Assembly (NCBI GenBank): GCA_020631735.1
Contig: CM036160.1
Span: 113,008,680 to 113,072,679, forward strand
Direction: 5' to 3'
Origin: Saccharum officinarum
Lineage: Eukaryota; Streptophyta; Magnoliopsida; Poales; Poaceae
DNA length: 64,000 nucleotides
The notes beneath the pieces are model-generated. The model had not been told where the DNA came from and did not search any database. It saw only the letters and a list, made by a program, of their open reading frames with translations. This document shows, in pieces, positions 44,146 through 54,736 of this stretch; within the stretch, counting starts at the first letter, position 1, and each line of letters starts with the position of its first letter. The position numbers and the translations under genes are program-made.

Positions 44146-46218
44146 ATGGAGTACGGGTGGGTGCTGTCCGCGGCGCTCGTGGCCGCGATGGCCTCGTGGG
44201 CGTTCGACGCGCTGGTGCGCCTCGTGTGGCGGCCGCGCGCGCTGGCCCGGAGCCTCCGGGCGCAGGGCGTCCGCGGGCCTCCCTACCGCTTCTTCCACGG
44301 CAACCTCGGCGACATCAGGCGGCTCCGCGCCACGGGCGCCGGCCTCAGGTTGGACGTCGCCGACCACGACTTGACGCCCATCGCGCAGCCGCAGTTCCGG
44401 GAATGGATCCCCCTCTACGGTTCGTAGTACTCGTGCCACCATTCCACACATTCTCGATCTTCTCAGTGTCACAGGCAGCAGTTAGTTACCTTACCATGCA
44501 TCGTTCCGCTTGGCCGGCCGGCCTGACGCCGTACGTGATGATCGAGCTGCAGGGCGCGTGTTCCTCTACTGGTTCGGCTCCACGCCCAACATCTGCGTGG
44601 CGGACTACGCCATGGCGAAGCAGCTGCTGGCGGAACGGACGGGGCTCTTCGCCAAGAACCGCTCCAACGCCAACCTGCTCCGGCTTCTCGGCGAGGGGCT
44701 CGTGCTGGCCAACGGCGACGACTGGCACCGCCACAAGAAGGTGGTGCACCCGGCCTTCAACACCGACAAGCTCAAGGTACGCACTACGCAGCCACGCAGA
44801 CGGCCGCCGGCGCCGGCGCCGGGGCGGGGCGACGACATCCAACTTTTGCTAGTTTACTCCACGTGCTTGTCGTTTTGTCGTAGTAGTCCCTAGGCACATC
44901 ACATGGGCTTTAATTTCTTATATTGATTCTTTGCGCTGAAAGTGAAACCTTTTCAAATAAGATGATGACAGCGACGATGGCGGATTGCGCCCTATCGATG
45001 GTGACCAGCTGGGAGGCGCAGCTGGCGAGTCAGCGGAAGAAGCACGTGACGATCGAGCTGAGCGACCAGTTCGAGGAGCTCACCGCCGACGTCATCTCCC
45101 ACACGGCGTTCGGGAGCAGCTACAAGGAAGGGAAACGGGTGTTCCAGGCACTCAAGGAGCTGCAGTTCATCGCCTTCTCCACGCTTTTCAGCGTTCAGAT
45201 CCAAGGGTTAAGGTGAATAAAGCACAAACTAACATATGCGCAGGAGGATCTGATTTCAGAGATGAACAGAACAGAACAAAACAGCAGGCTGTAAAATTGT
45301 ACATGTGCATGCTTTTGATACAGATATCTTCCTACAAAAAAGAACATGCGTGTGTGGAAGCTGGACAAGGAGGTGAGGAGCACGCTGACGCGGATCATCG
45401 AGAACCGGCTCGGCGACAAGGACAAGGCCGGGTACGGGAACGACCTCCTGGGCCTGATGCTGGAGGCCTGCGCGCCGGAGCACGGCGGCGATCAGCTCCT
45501 GAGCATGGACGAGATCATCGACGAGTGCAAGACTTTCTTCTTCGCGGGGCAGGAGACCACCTCGCACCTGCTCACCTGGGTCATGTTCCTGCTCAGCACG
45601 CACCCGGAGTGGCAGGAGAAGCTCCGGGCGGAGGTGTTGAGGGAGTGCGGCGGCGGCGGCAGGGACCGCCGGGCTCCCACCCACGACATGCTCGGCAAGC
45701 TCAAGCTGGTATGTTTGGTCGTCTTTTGCTTGAGTGCTTATTCGAGTTGCAATGCAATGCAATGCAAATGTTGTCCGCAGATGAACCTGTTCATCCTGGA
45801 GACGCTGCGGCTGTACAGCCCCGTCCCGCTGATCCGGCGGCGGACGCGGTGCCCCGTGGAGCTGGGCGGCGTGGTGGTGCCCGCGGACGCGCTCCTGACG
45901 CTGCCGATCGCGACGATGCACCGCGACAGGGAGGTGTGGGGCGACGACGCCGGCGAGTTCAACCCGCTGCGGTTCGACGCCGCCGCCACCAAGGCGGCGC
46001 CCAAGAACCTGAGCGCGCTGCTGGCCTTCTCCAGCGGGCCGAGGAACTGCATCGGCCAGAACTTCGCCATGGTCGAGACGAGGGCCGTCGTCGCCGCGGT
46101 GCTGCAGCGGTTCGCGCTCACGCTGTCGCCGGAGTACGTGCACGCGCCGACCGACGTCATCACGCTGCGCCCCAAGTACGGGCTCCCCATGATCGTTACG
46201 AGCGTTGATGATGCTTGA
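44146..46218 (+). CDS. Cytochrome P450, CYP709-like, gene 4 (five exons)
   Basis: Exons 44146-44419, 44553-44776, 44962-45212, 45324-45708 and 45781-46218 join to 523 codons plus stop with GT-AG borders. Exons 1 and 2 are exactly as long as in gene 1. The last two introns are absent from genes 1-3. The anchor is MEYGWVLSAALVAAMASW; the K-helix ETLRLY and heme loop FSSGPRNCIGQNFA are intact. The I-helix reads AGQETTS instead of AGHDTTS, with Glu for the acidic Asp. The PERF region reads FNPLRF, keeping Arg but replacing Glu with Leu. These changes and the overall divergence suggest a different substrate from genes 1-3. It is the most distant paralogue and the best model of the ancestral structure. 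Its leader contains a Stowaway element. Microsomal monooxygenase; substrate unknown. Confidence 0.92.
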
Positions 46219-46489
46219 TGCGTAGTGCGAGATCTACGTAATACAGATTAGTACATTCTTACAGAGAGCTGTACATTATCATATTAGTGAGCGAAGACTA
46301 ATTACCTGTTTAGTTTGCCTTTGCCCTGAATAAATAAAGCACAATCTAGTTGTAAGATTACGACCACAATGCCACAACGGCTCTCGTATGCAACTTGGGT
46401 GCGGGCCTGCCAAAGGGCGGCTCGACCCGCTTCTAAATGAGCCCATGGAGCCAAGCAGGCCGACCCTAGACAGGAGACAGGGGTAGCAG

Positions 46490-48673
46490 GTGGCCTGTTT
46501 CAACGGCCATGGCAGGTGGTTTCCCCGCTTCAGAGAAACAGCTCGCCGCTTGAAAACGAAAGCCTCGCGTCGCCGCCGCCGCCGGATGCATAGTATTTCC
46601 TCCGCGGTGAAGAGGAGGCTCAGACTGAGGCCTCGGTGCCTTCCTCTTGCCTCCCCAGCGACTGCTCCTCGCCGCGGGTGCAGCAGCTGCGGCCCTCGCG
46701 AGCCCGTCGTCTCGCACGACTCGCTCCTCCTCCGGCTGCAGTCGGGCCCCGCCCTCACGGAGGTACGGAGATTGCACGCTGCGCTGCTGGTGCGAGGCTA
46801 CCGTAGAAGCACCGTCCTCGCCGCGCAGCTGGTGCGCGCGTACGCCAGGCTGCGGGATGGTGGGTTCGGGCACGCGGTGCGTGTGTTCGACGGAATGCTA
46901 ACGAGGAACTCCTTCGCGTGGAACGCCGTGATCAAGGGCCTTGTTGACGCTGGCAGGTTCTCGGAGGCGCTGCAGTGGTACTGGGACATGGTCCGTGACG
47001 GCTCAGTCGTTGCTGATCGTTTCACGTACCCACCTGTTCTGAAAGCATGTGCCGCACTTGGCGTGGTTGAGCTGGGGAGAAAAGTTCAAGAGAACGTGGA
47101 GGCGGACATTGCCTGGGGTATTGCAAAGAGCAATGTGTTTGTGCAGTGCGCGCTCGTGGACATGTTTGCTAAGTGTGGGTGCTTATGTGAAGCAAGGAAT
47201 GTCTTTGAGAGCGTGGAAGTGAGGGACTTGGCTGCATGGACTGCGATGATTGGAGGAACTGCACACGGAGGAGACTGGCTTGAGGTGATGACATTGCTTA
47301 ACCGAATGAAGTCAGAAGGGTTTCGGCCTGATTCAATTATTTTTGCCACTGTTATTCCAGCATGTGGTAAGGTGAAAGAGCTGAGGACTGGAATGGCATT
47401 GCATGGATGTGCGGTAAAATATGGAGTAGGTGATGATATCTGTGTTCCGAATGCTTTGGTTGATATGTATTGCAAATGTGCTAGGCTGGATATGGCTGCT
47501 TCTCTGTTTTGGTCTATCGATCACAAGGATGTTGTCTCTTGGAGTACCATAATTGCAGGTCATTCAAAGAACAGAAGGTATCATGTGAGTGTCAGTTTGT
47601 TTACTGAAATGGTTGCTTCAGGAGTAAAACCAAATTCTACTACCCTAGCAAGCATACTTCCTAGTCTTTCAGAGCTGAGGTTATTAAGGTATGGAAAAGA
47701 AATTCATTGCTTCTCCTTAAGAAATGGACTCGAGCACAGTGAGTTTCTAGTCAGTGCACTCATCGACTTCTACGGTAGGCAAGGATCCGTTAGGGAAGCA
47801 GAAATTGTTTTTGAGTTCATGCCGAAGAATGATTTGGTCGTTTTGAATTCAATGATTGGAGGATATGTTGTGAATGAGGATTCAGAGTCTGCATTACGTC
47901 TATTAAGGGCACTGCTGAAAGAGGGATTTAAACCTGATCGTGTGACTGTTGTTTCAGTTCTTCCTCTATGCAATCAACACTCCAAGCTCCTCCAGGGTAA
48001 GGAACTACATGCTTACGCCATCAGGCATAACATAAGTTCATGTTGCTCAGTTAGTAATGCACTTACAGATATGTACTGCAAGTGTGGTTGCCTAGAACTA
48101 GCCGTCAAAATTTTTCTGCTGATGACAGAGCGAAATACTGTTACATATAACACTCTGATTTCTTCTCTGGGAAAGCATGGTCATGCAGAGCAAGCATTCT
48201 TTCTTTTTGACCTAATGAAGAGAGATGGAGTTTCTCCAGATAAAGTGACTTTTGTAGCTCTGTTATCATGTTGTAGCCATGAAGGCCTTATTGATAAGGG
48301 CTTGTGCTTCTATGATTCCATGTTGCGGGACTATAATATTTCTCCAGAAAAGGAGCACTATTCGTGCATTGTTGACCTTTACAGCAGATCTGGGAGGCTT
48401 GATGGTGCTTGGAATTTTATTGCAAATTTACATGAAGTGCCAGAAATCGATGTTCTTGGGTGTCTATTGTCAGCATGCAGAGAGCACAATAGAATGGACA
48501 TTGCTGAGCTCGTTGCAGAAAGAATATTTGAGCAAAACCCCAATGATCCTGGCTATCACATTCTGTTATCTAACATCTATGCCAGTGCTGGAATGTGGTC
48601 TGAGGTGACTAGGATAAGAATTATGATAGAAGAGAGGAGCTTGAAGAAGAGAACAGGAAATAGCTTGATTTAA
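46490..48673 (+). CDS. Pentatricopeptide repeat protein, PLS class with E-type end
   Basis: An intronless 727-codon frame, usual for plant PPR genes. Repeats run from about residue 75 to 640, with alternating P, L and S motifs such as NVFVQCALVDMFAKCG, DLAAWTAMIGG and NTVTYNTLISSLGKHG. The end (HYSCIVDLYSRSGRLDGAWNFI to NDPGYHILLSNIYASAGMWSEV, then LKKRTGNSLI) is an E-type domain that stops early: no E+ or DYW domain. Such proteins bind organellar RNA base by base and often direct C-to-U editing, with the deaminase supplied by a partner. The Arg-rich N-terminus fits an organelle presequence. Met-33 (46586, MHSISSAVKRRLRLRPRC) is an equally good start and would give a cleaner presequence. The first 500 bases are far richer in GC than the rest. 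The RNA target is unknown. Confidence 0.93.
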   Translation: MACFNGHGRWFPRFRETARRLKTKASRRRRRRMHSISSAVKRRLRLRPRCLPLASPATAPRRGCSSCGPREPVVSHDSLLLRLQSGPALTEVRRLHAALLVRGYRRSTVLAAQLVRAYARLRDGGFGHAVRVFDGMLTRNSFAWNAVIKGLVDAGRFSEALQWYWDMVRDGSVVADRFTYPPVLKACAALGVVELGRKVQENVEADIAWGIAKSNVFVQCALVDMFAKCGCLCEARNVFESVEVRDLAAWTAMIGGTAHGGDWLEVMTLLNRMKSEGFRPDSIIFATVIPACGKVKELRTGMALHGCAVKYGVGDDICVPNALVDMYCKCARLDMAASLFWSIDHKDVVSWSTIIAGHSKNRRYHVSVSLFTEMVASGVKPNSTTLASILPSLSELRLLRYGKEIHCFSLRNGLEHSEFLVSALIDFYGRQGSVREAEIVFEFMPKNDLVVLNSMIGGYVVNEDSESALRLLRALLKEGFKPDRVTVVSVLPLCNQHSKLLQGKELHAYAIRHNISSCCSVSNALTDMYCKCGCLELAVKIFLLMTERNTVTYNTLISSLGKHGHAEQAFFLFDLMKRDGVSPDKVTFVALLSCCSHEGLIDKGLCFYDSMLRDYNISPEKEHYSCIVDLYSRSGRLDGAWNFIANLHEVPEIDVLGCLLSACREHNRMDIAELVAERIFEQNPNDPGYHILLSNIYASAGMWSEVTRIRIMIEERSLKKRTGNSLI

Positions 48674-51600
48674 GATCATGGCTTGTGGTTCCTTGACTCC
48701 CTGTACATATTCATATGCATTTTGCACAAAAGAAAAACATCATTTGCCTGTGGTTGTATGGAACAAATAACTAGATATGAAATCCAAAAGTTTCTGCCTG
48801 CCATATTTAATGGGATGATACATAACTTGCCAAAATCACGTAATGGTCACTTCATACCATGTCCTGGATACGTAAGGCAAGATGGAGCGTAAAACTGCTG
48901 ATGTGAAAGGATAGTGACTAGCTTCTCTAGCTACTTAAGAATTACCGATGAACCTGGGAGATAGGACGCAAGATGGGAAGAGAGACAACTACTGCATCAA
49001 AACACTGTTCAGATTTTTTTTCTAGAAGAGGAATAAATTCCATATTTGCAGGCATACGTGAGTTGACAGAATTACAGAGTAAATTTTACTGTTTATTATG
49101 CTTGTTCTTGGTGTTATATGTCAAGCAGTTTAACAAATTTGCTCCTTTTCTATACCATGCCTGCAATCTGCATTCTCTTGCATTTGTTTGCCAGTATAAT
49201 TAGCCAAAGAGAGTTGCTCGGGGTCACAAGATCCAGAATGTATACACATTTTCTTCTGTTTGACTATCACCGGGCTTCATATATATAAATCTTGATGAAT
49301 TTATTCACTTTTCCTGGGAATGCTTTTTTTTCATCTAAGAACTCCTTTTTCTGTATTGCTTACTCCTCATTGCTCTATGTGCAGTTTAATGTATTATTCT
49401 GATTCTGATTTTCCTTATTAATAATCAAGAATCTATTTTGCAATTATTTCATGAGTTATGAAATATTCATCAAGGGAAATTGATACTTATGCACTAAGAT
49501 AATTCCGGTGATTTCAGCTAGGACCCACCTCTTAGTTTTGCACTTTTTTTTGTAGGTAGTCAGTATAGACTTTTCTGCAGTCCTTTTGTGCTAGCTGCAA
49601 TTCTGAAGAAATGGAAGTAACTGGGTGCACATCGATCCTCAGATCCTTCTACGGTTTGGAAGATATTTTGATTTTTCCAGTTATGTTCTGTTTGAAAATT
49701 TTCAGTGGCCGTGCAAAATATTATTTACCATGAGTCTTGGACTTATTCTCCTAGGCAGGTAGTTAGACCACACATATCAGTGCAGTGTTTCTCCAGACTG
49801 GGTTTCAGCATGACAAAGCTTTTGCTTACTCGTGAATTAGCTCACCTGTTGCTATCATATACAACGATGGTGTCTCCATCAATGGATGTCAAAAGCAGAA
49901 ACAGCACCACAAGTAGAATCAGTAAAGCACCCAGATTTCACTGATGATGCATCATAATGCAATGCAAAAGGGAAGTAATCAATGAGGGTGCTGGGCCAAT
50001 ACAAAGGGGTGGGCTCACCACATGTCCTCATCAGATAGTGGATTCCCCGCTTGTCCTACTGAGCATTGCTGCTATCCAAAGTTTGTGCAGAGGATTGAGT
50101 TCAACAACATGGTCTATATTATTACAGCCTTCGTTCAATTCTGGCTTCCCAGAATCTATCAGGTAGGGAGCTGCTTTCTTGCCAGAGAGAGAGATGATTT
50201 TTCAGTCCCAAAACCCAATGCTTTCATTGCTTCTTTATGATTTTGACATACCATTTTTTTAATAAAATGTGTTTTACATACTTTGTCCATACATTTCGGT
50301 CCAGAGCTCTGAGAAGTGAAAAACATCATCACTTGATGATCAATGGTAGTATAATACTATTGTGGTGTGTAAGAAGATCCTGTGTGACTTTTATTACACT
50401 ATACCCTTTGACATCTTTTAGTTTCTTACCCTTGGTTTGCTGACTTCCTTGCTGTGTAGATTGACTTGCAAGCTTCAAGACAAACAGGGAACGGGCATCC
50501 TTATCAGATCCAGGTGACATGTTCTCCAACTTCTTATCAAAGTTCCAGTGGCCGGCAATAAAAAAAGAAAAAACGCTCCAATGGCGGGTGCGATGTAGTT
50601 TGGGGTTTGGACCATCTGCCATCCTGCAACGGTAACTGTCTTCTCCCATGGAATCTGAAGTTCATTAACAACAGCCAGCTGTCTATACATGATCCAAATG
50701 ATTCCAATAGACTTGCGCACAGCAATAGCACGTTGGTAACTGTCCAGTTCTTCGAAGTATATAGTCTAGTTCTTGTATATGGGCTGGTTCGGCAGGTAGG
50801 AAAGCCGGCAGGTTTCGGCTGATTCAATAGTATTATGTGAGAGAGAATAAGCTGAAACAAGCTGAAACAAGCCGAAATATGACCAGCAGAACAGGACCTA
50901 TATAAAAAAAGTATGAAGTCCAGTGGTAGCTGCAGGTAGCCTGTAGCCGTTATCTCTCTGGCTGCAGTAGTAAGCAGTGGAAGGCTGCACATGGGGAGTT
51001 TTGCTCTGGATAAGTCCGCATGCTATTCTACTACCTATCCAACCCTTCACAAAAACCTAAGTAACAGGATTTGTATTCTTTAAGCTTTAGAAGGCGGTAA
51101 CCCACCTGTCATGAGCTGCCAGAAGAGAGAATTGGTGAATGCTTACTCTAATCCATGCAAGTCTTTGGGCACTAGAGCTTAAACGACACTCCTCTCCATG
51201 TGGGCAGATAAGGACGTCCCTGTGAATGGTACCGACCCACGCCCCTCTCCTCATGCTGCACCCACCGGCCAACCGATGCTGGAGTGAATTCACCGACCAA
51301 CCATGGCTCGCTTCGCCATCAGCCGATATCATCTCCCAGAAGGAGACGTGTAGCTTGCTGCAGAGCTTGGATGTTTGTTTGCTCTGATGATTCGTTTTGG
51401 CACTGCTTGCCACTGCAGTCTGCAGCACAGTGATGGTGTTTGATAGCAGCCTATTTGGGGGGTCCTGGACCTGGTGTGGTCCATATTCATCATCATTCGT
51501 GGGCGTGGATTAACCAAAGTCTTGTTACTAGTTGGGGCTAAGAGTTAACCCAAATGATCTGGAGTTGGCTAATAACTAGTTAACGGCTTAGCTAAAAACT

Positions 51601-52380
51601 TAGCCCACCTGTTAATCCGCTGTTTAGATGGGCTAGGGCTAAAAATTGGCTGACTAACAATTAATGCATCCAAACGAGCCCTAGTATGGGCGGGTAGCTG
51701 CTGGTGGTGGCCGGTGGGTGCCGACATGTCCACAGGGCACCCCGCCCGTTGAATTGTCTACCAAGATTATGCTATATCACACTAGCTAGTAACTTCAATT
51801 ATATGATGTGATCTTTCACTGTCTCGCATATATAGCTGACTGGACGAGCGGATTAGCATGACATATATAGTTACGTGGTAGTGGTTAGCAGCTTTACCTT
51901 TTCTTCCCCCCATTTTGGTGCGTGGTCCTCTTTTTGCAACTTTATCTGTGCCTGTTCTGAAACAATCAACTGTGCTTTCTTGGTTTGGTTAGCTGTTGCC
52001 GACTCCTCTTCTGGACGATTTACAGCCCAAGTCAGGGTAACTCACGAGATACATCAGGCATGTTTAAAGGTATACTGATCGTATATAACAGCTTTCTTAT
52101 TTTTGAGGTCGACAACATGGAAAAGCTTGACTTGAGAACAAACTAAAGTAGAAAGTACACTTTCCACTTTTCCAGGTGTGCATTGTACCTTCTCTCTCTC
52201 GTCCTGGCCATCGAAGCATCCTCCAGAGTGTAGATCCGATCCACAAGAACATGCTGAAAGTCTCCGAGCAAAGGGACGGATGGAACATGACTGGTAGAAG
52301 CGAAAGCATGTTGCTTACTTGTCATGAATGGATACCATGATTCGATCGCTAGGAGAGGAAGAGGATTGGAGTGGACAGGA
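48674..52380. other. Long intergenic stretch, PPR 3' flank and unassigned DNA
   Basis: No complete gene is supported. A minus-strand exon-like block lies at about 50560-50710 (SIGIIWIMYRQLAVVNELQI, then PWEKTVTVAGWQMVQTPNY), which I cannot name. At about 50790-50895 and 51520-51690 are short sequences with MITE-like inverted ends (GGGCTGGTTCGGC; CATCCAAACGAGCCCTAG). The first few hundred bases after the PPR stop are probably its 3' UTR. Confidence 0.4.
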
Positions 52381-52795
52381 GAGGATGACGATGGTAGCTT
52401 GGAGAGTGGAGAGTTGTCAGTTGATGTGCGAGAGTTTTTTTATTGCCTCAACCTTACAAGTTATAGTATCTGAACACACCAACTCACACCACAACATCAC
52501 ATATGACAGTTGTACTCCATCCGTGTGAGGCATCCACCATAGTATCTAAACACACACTAACTCACACCACAACACCACATATGACAGTTGTACTAGGATG
52601 ACGATTGGAGAGATGTCAGTTGATGTGCGAGAGTTTTTTTTATTGCCTCAACCTTACAAGTTATAGTATCTGAACACACCAACTCACACCACAACATCAC
52701 ATATGACAGTTGTACTCCATCCGTGTTAGGCATCCACCATAGTATCTAAACACACACTAACTCACACCACAACACCACATATGACAGTTGTACTC
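52381..52795. repeat. 199-bp tandem duplication with 76-bp subrepeats
   Basis: TTGATGTGCGAGAGTT followed by a T run occurs at 52421 and again at 52620, and the next 175 bases are nearly identical. Within each unit the block AGTATCT.AACACAC ... ATGACAGTTGTACT is itself present twice. The duplicated unit covers the SINE target site and the 3' part of the SINE body. Confidence 0.9.
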
Positions 52796-52934
52796 TATCC
52801 AGTCTGAGGCATCCACCATTCTAAAAATAATTGGAGAAAAACTCCGGTGAGAGACGCGAGCCGAGCAAGCCTCGAACTCACGACCGGCTGCTCTCCGCTC
52901 GAGCACTCTGCCTTCCGAGCTATGGCTCGGTCCC
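52636..52934 (-). mobile_element. tRNA-derived SINE
   Basis: On the minus strand the element starts at 52934 with GGGACCGAGCCATAGCTCGG. It has an A box TAGCTCGGAAGGCAGAGTGC and a B box GGTCGTGAGTTCGAGGC, the internal RNA polymerase III promoter of tRNA genes. A body follows and then an A run (T run at 52636-52641 on the plus strand). A 16-bp target duplication TTGATGTGCGAGAGTT flanks it at 52620-52635 and 52935-52950. The acceptor stem does not pair well and the anticodon arm is degenerate, so this is a SINE head and not a tRNA gene. I cannot name the family. Confidence 0.85.
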
Positions 52935-53075
52935 TTGATGTGCGAGAGTTGAACCAAGCAAGCCCATGCGTGATGGATCGACGCGGCGCGGGCCATTCGG
53001 AGACCGTGAAAGCGACACCGTGGATCGATGGATGGATGGATCCATGGCGTCCCTACATGATCGCACTAAACGCTA

Positions 53076-53312
53076 CTCCCTCCATCCTAAATTATAAGAT
53101 ATTTGACTTTTTTTACCCCAAGTTTGACCACTCGTCTTATTCAAAAAAATTTGTACAAATATAGTCAAATTTAAGTCATTCTTGAAGAACTTTTATTAAT
53201 ATACCAAGCTACGATAAAAAATTGATATTTTGCACAATTTTTTTTGAATAAGACGAGTGGTCAAACTTGGTGTTAAAAAAGTCAAACGTCTTATAATTTA
53301 GGATAGAGGGAG
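53076..53312. mobile_element. Stowaway-like MITE with long inverted arms, copy 2
   Basis: A 237-bp element bordered by TA, CTCCCTCCATCCTAAATTAT to ATAATTTAGGATAGAGGGAG. The arms of about 80 bases are nearly complementary, and the sequence is very close to 41058-41290 over its whole length. Confidence 0.95.
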
Positions 53313-54151
53313 TAATTAACATCGGCATCGGGTACTCTAGTCGTATCACACCGAAAAAAAAAGGTGGTTTTGTTCCCTGACGAAAACAAATCAGGAAGAG
53401 ATATTTGATGATATAGAAGGAAGGATTAATATTATACGTATTAGCATGATATACAACTATAGTTGATAACCGACAAATCAGGAGTAGTAGTATAGTAATA
53501 CTATCTTTGTATTACTTTCCGTGTCAACTTGTTGGACCTCTTGAGAGCTGGACACAACTCTGAGGGCAAAGATTATTACTATACAGTAACTGCCCTGAGA
53601 TTCAGGGCAAAGAAGGTGGACGCAGTGGGGACGCCGCTCCCTCTCTCCTGGCACACAAAGCCTGATGAGTGCCTGGCCGACCATGAAACAGTATTTTTTT
53701 TTTCTCGAGAAAGAATGTGCCGTTGTTGTTCAGGTTTCCGCGGATCTGCTTCCACGTAGCACCGGAGTCTTCACTCCGTTTTGTTCCTAATGTAAAAGAC
53801 GAACGGTGACGCTAGCTACAGGGTAGATCATAGCGAGTTCAGAGTACGTTCTTCAGAAAGGCGTTTCTGCCTGGCTGGTTTCGCTACGAAAACGGCAACG
53901 GCAAAGCGTGTTGTGTAACGAACTGGATCGATCGTGGCCTTGGACGTTAAGCATCACAAAACCAGCAAGAAATCAGAAACGAACAACAAAAAAAAGTGGG
54001 AGCCGCGTGCATGTGCATGAGCTGGCCGGCCGTCGGAGCCGCACAGCTCGGCGCACGCGGCCGGGGAACCTTGGGATCCGATGCCGATGCCGATGCCGAT
54101 GCCCTCCCCACGCACGCGCTCTTGGGTCCTGGCGTCTTGGCAAGCTCGGGC
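53313..54151. other. Distal upstream region of the LTI6-type gene
   Basis: No supported coding sequence. It becomes GC-rich after about 53990 and contains four GCCGAT hexamer repeats at about 54077-54103. Confidence 0.4.
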
Positions 54152-54169
54152 CACGTGCCGACTGCCGAC
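54152..54169 (+). promoter_or_regulatory. G-box/ABRE and two DRE/CRT cores upstream of LTI6A
   Basis: CACGTG at 54152-54157 is followed, sharing its last G, by GCCGAC (54157-54162), and a second GCCGAC lies at 54164-54169. These are the core sites for bZIP (ABF-type) and CBF/DREB factors, about 30-45 bases upstream of the TATA box. They fit cold and ABA induction; binding itself is inferred. Confidence 0.72.
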
Positions 54170-54197
54170 CCCGGACCCCAGCCCGCTCTCCTCCGCC

Positions 54198-54205
54198 TTT
54201 ATAAG
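54198..54205 (+). promoter_or_regulatory. TATA box of the LTI6-type gene
   Basis: TTTATAAG in CGCCTTTATAAGCCAGC, about 205 bases before the ATG. Confidence 0.7.
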
Positions 54206-54406
54206 CCAGCGGCGGAGCGAGCTCAGGCTCTCAGCTCATCGCATTCACCCCCACCTTGCCTGCCTTCTTTCTGCTCTCTGATATCTTCGGTCGCGCTCGC
54301 TGTCGCCCGCCGTCCGCCGTCGATCGACGGGGTCCTAGCCTGCAGCTGCAGGGCTCGCCACGAAGAGCGTTTAAAAGGTAGCCGCACGCACAAGCAGCTA
54401 GCAAAG

Positions 54407-54736
54407 ATGTCGGACGGCACGGCGACCTGCATCGACATCATCCTCGCCATCATCCTGCCACCGCTCGGGGTCTTCTTCAAGTTCGGCTGCGGGGTATGTA
54501 ATACTGTACTATCTAGTTCGGCGGATTCTGGTGGTGGTTTCTCACTGCTTGCTTGCAGAGCCAGTAGCGTTTTCGTTCGTGCGTGCATGACACTAGCGTT
54601 GTTGCGTGGTGGCTGATCGATAGATTTCTACTGTTGGTTGGTACGGTTGCAGGTTGAGTTCTGGATCTGCCTCATCCTCACCTTCTTCGGCTACCTCCCC
54701 GGCATCATCTACGCCGTCTGGGCCATCACCAAGTAG
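54407..54736 (+). CDS. LTI6A: LTI6/RCI2/PMP3-family hydrophobic membrane peptide
   Basis: Exons 54407-54493 and 54653-54736, with GT-AG borders in phase 0, encode a 56-residue peptide, the full length of the family. Residues 1-29 give MSDGTATCIDIILAIILPPL and GVFFKFGCG; residues 30-56 give VEFWICLILTFFGYLPGIIY and AVWAITK. Both halves are membrane segments around the family CG-EFWIC core. These proteolipids sit in the plasma membrane and affect membrane potential and Na+/K+ balance; plant members are induced by cold, salt and ABA. The sequence is closest in my memory to rice LTI6A. A probable 3' UTR intron runs from the GTACTCC donor at 54768 to the AG at 54881-54882, as in relatives. The promoter has a G-box/DRE cluster. 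Family assignment is very firm; the A/B paralogue call less so. Confidence 0.95.

Noticed and set aside
52850..52934. A tRNA gene
   Set aside because: A and B boxes are present but stems pair poorly, the anticodon arm is degenerate, and the piece is the head of an element with a target duplication and A tail.
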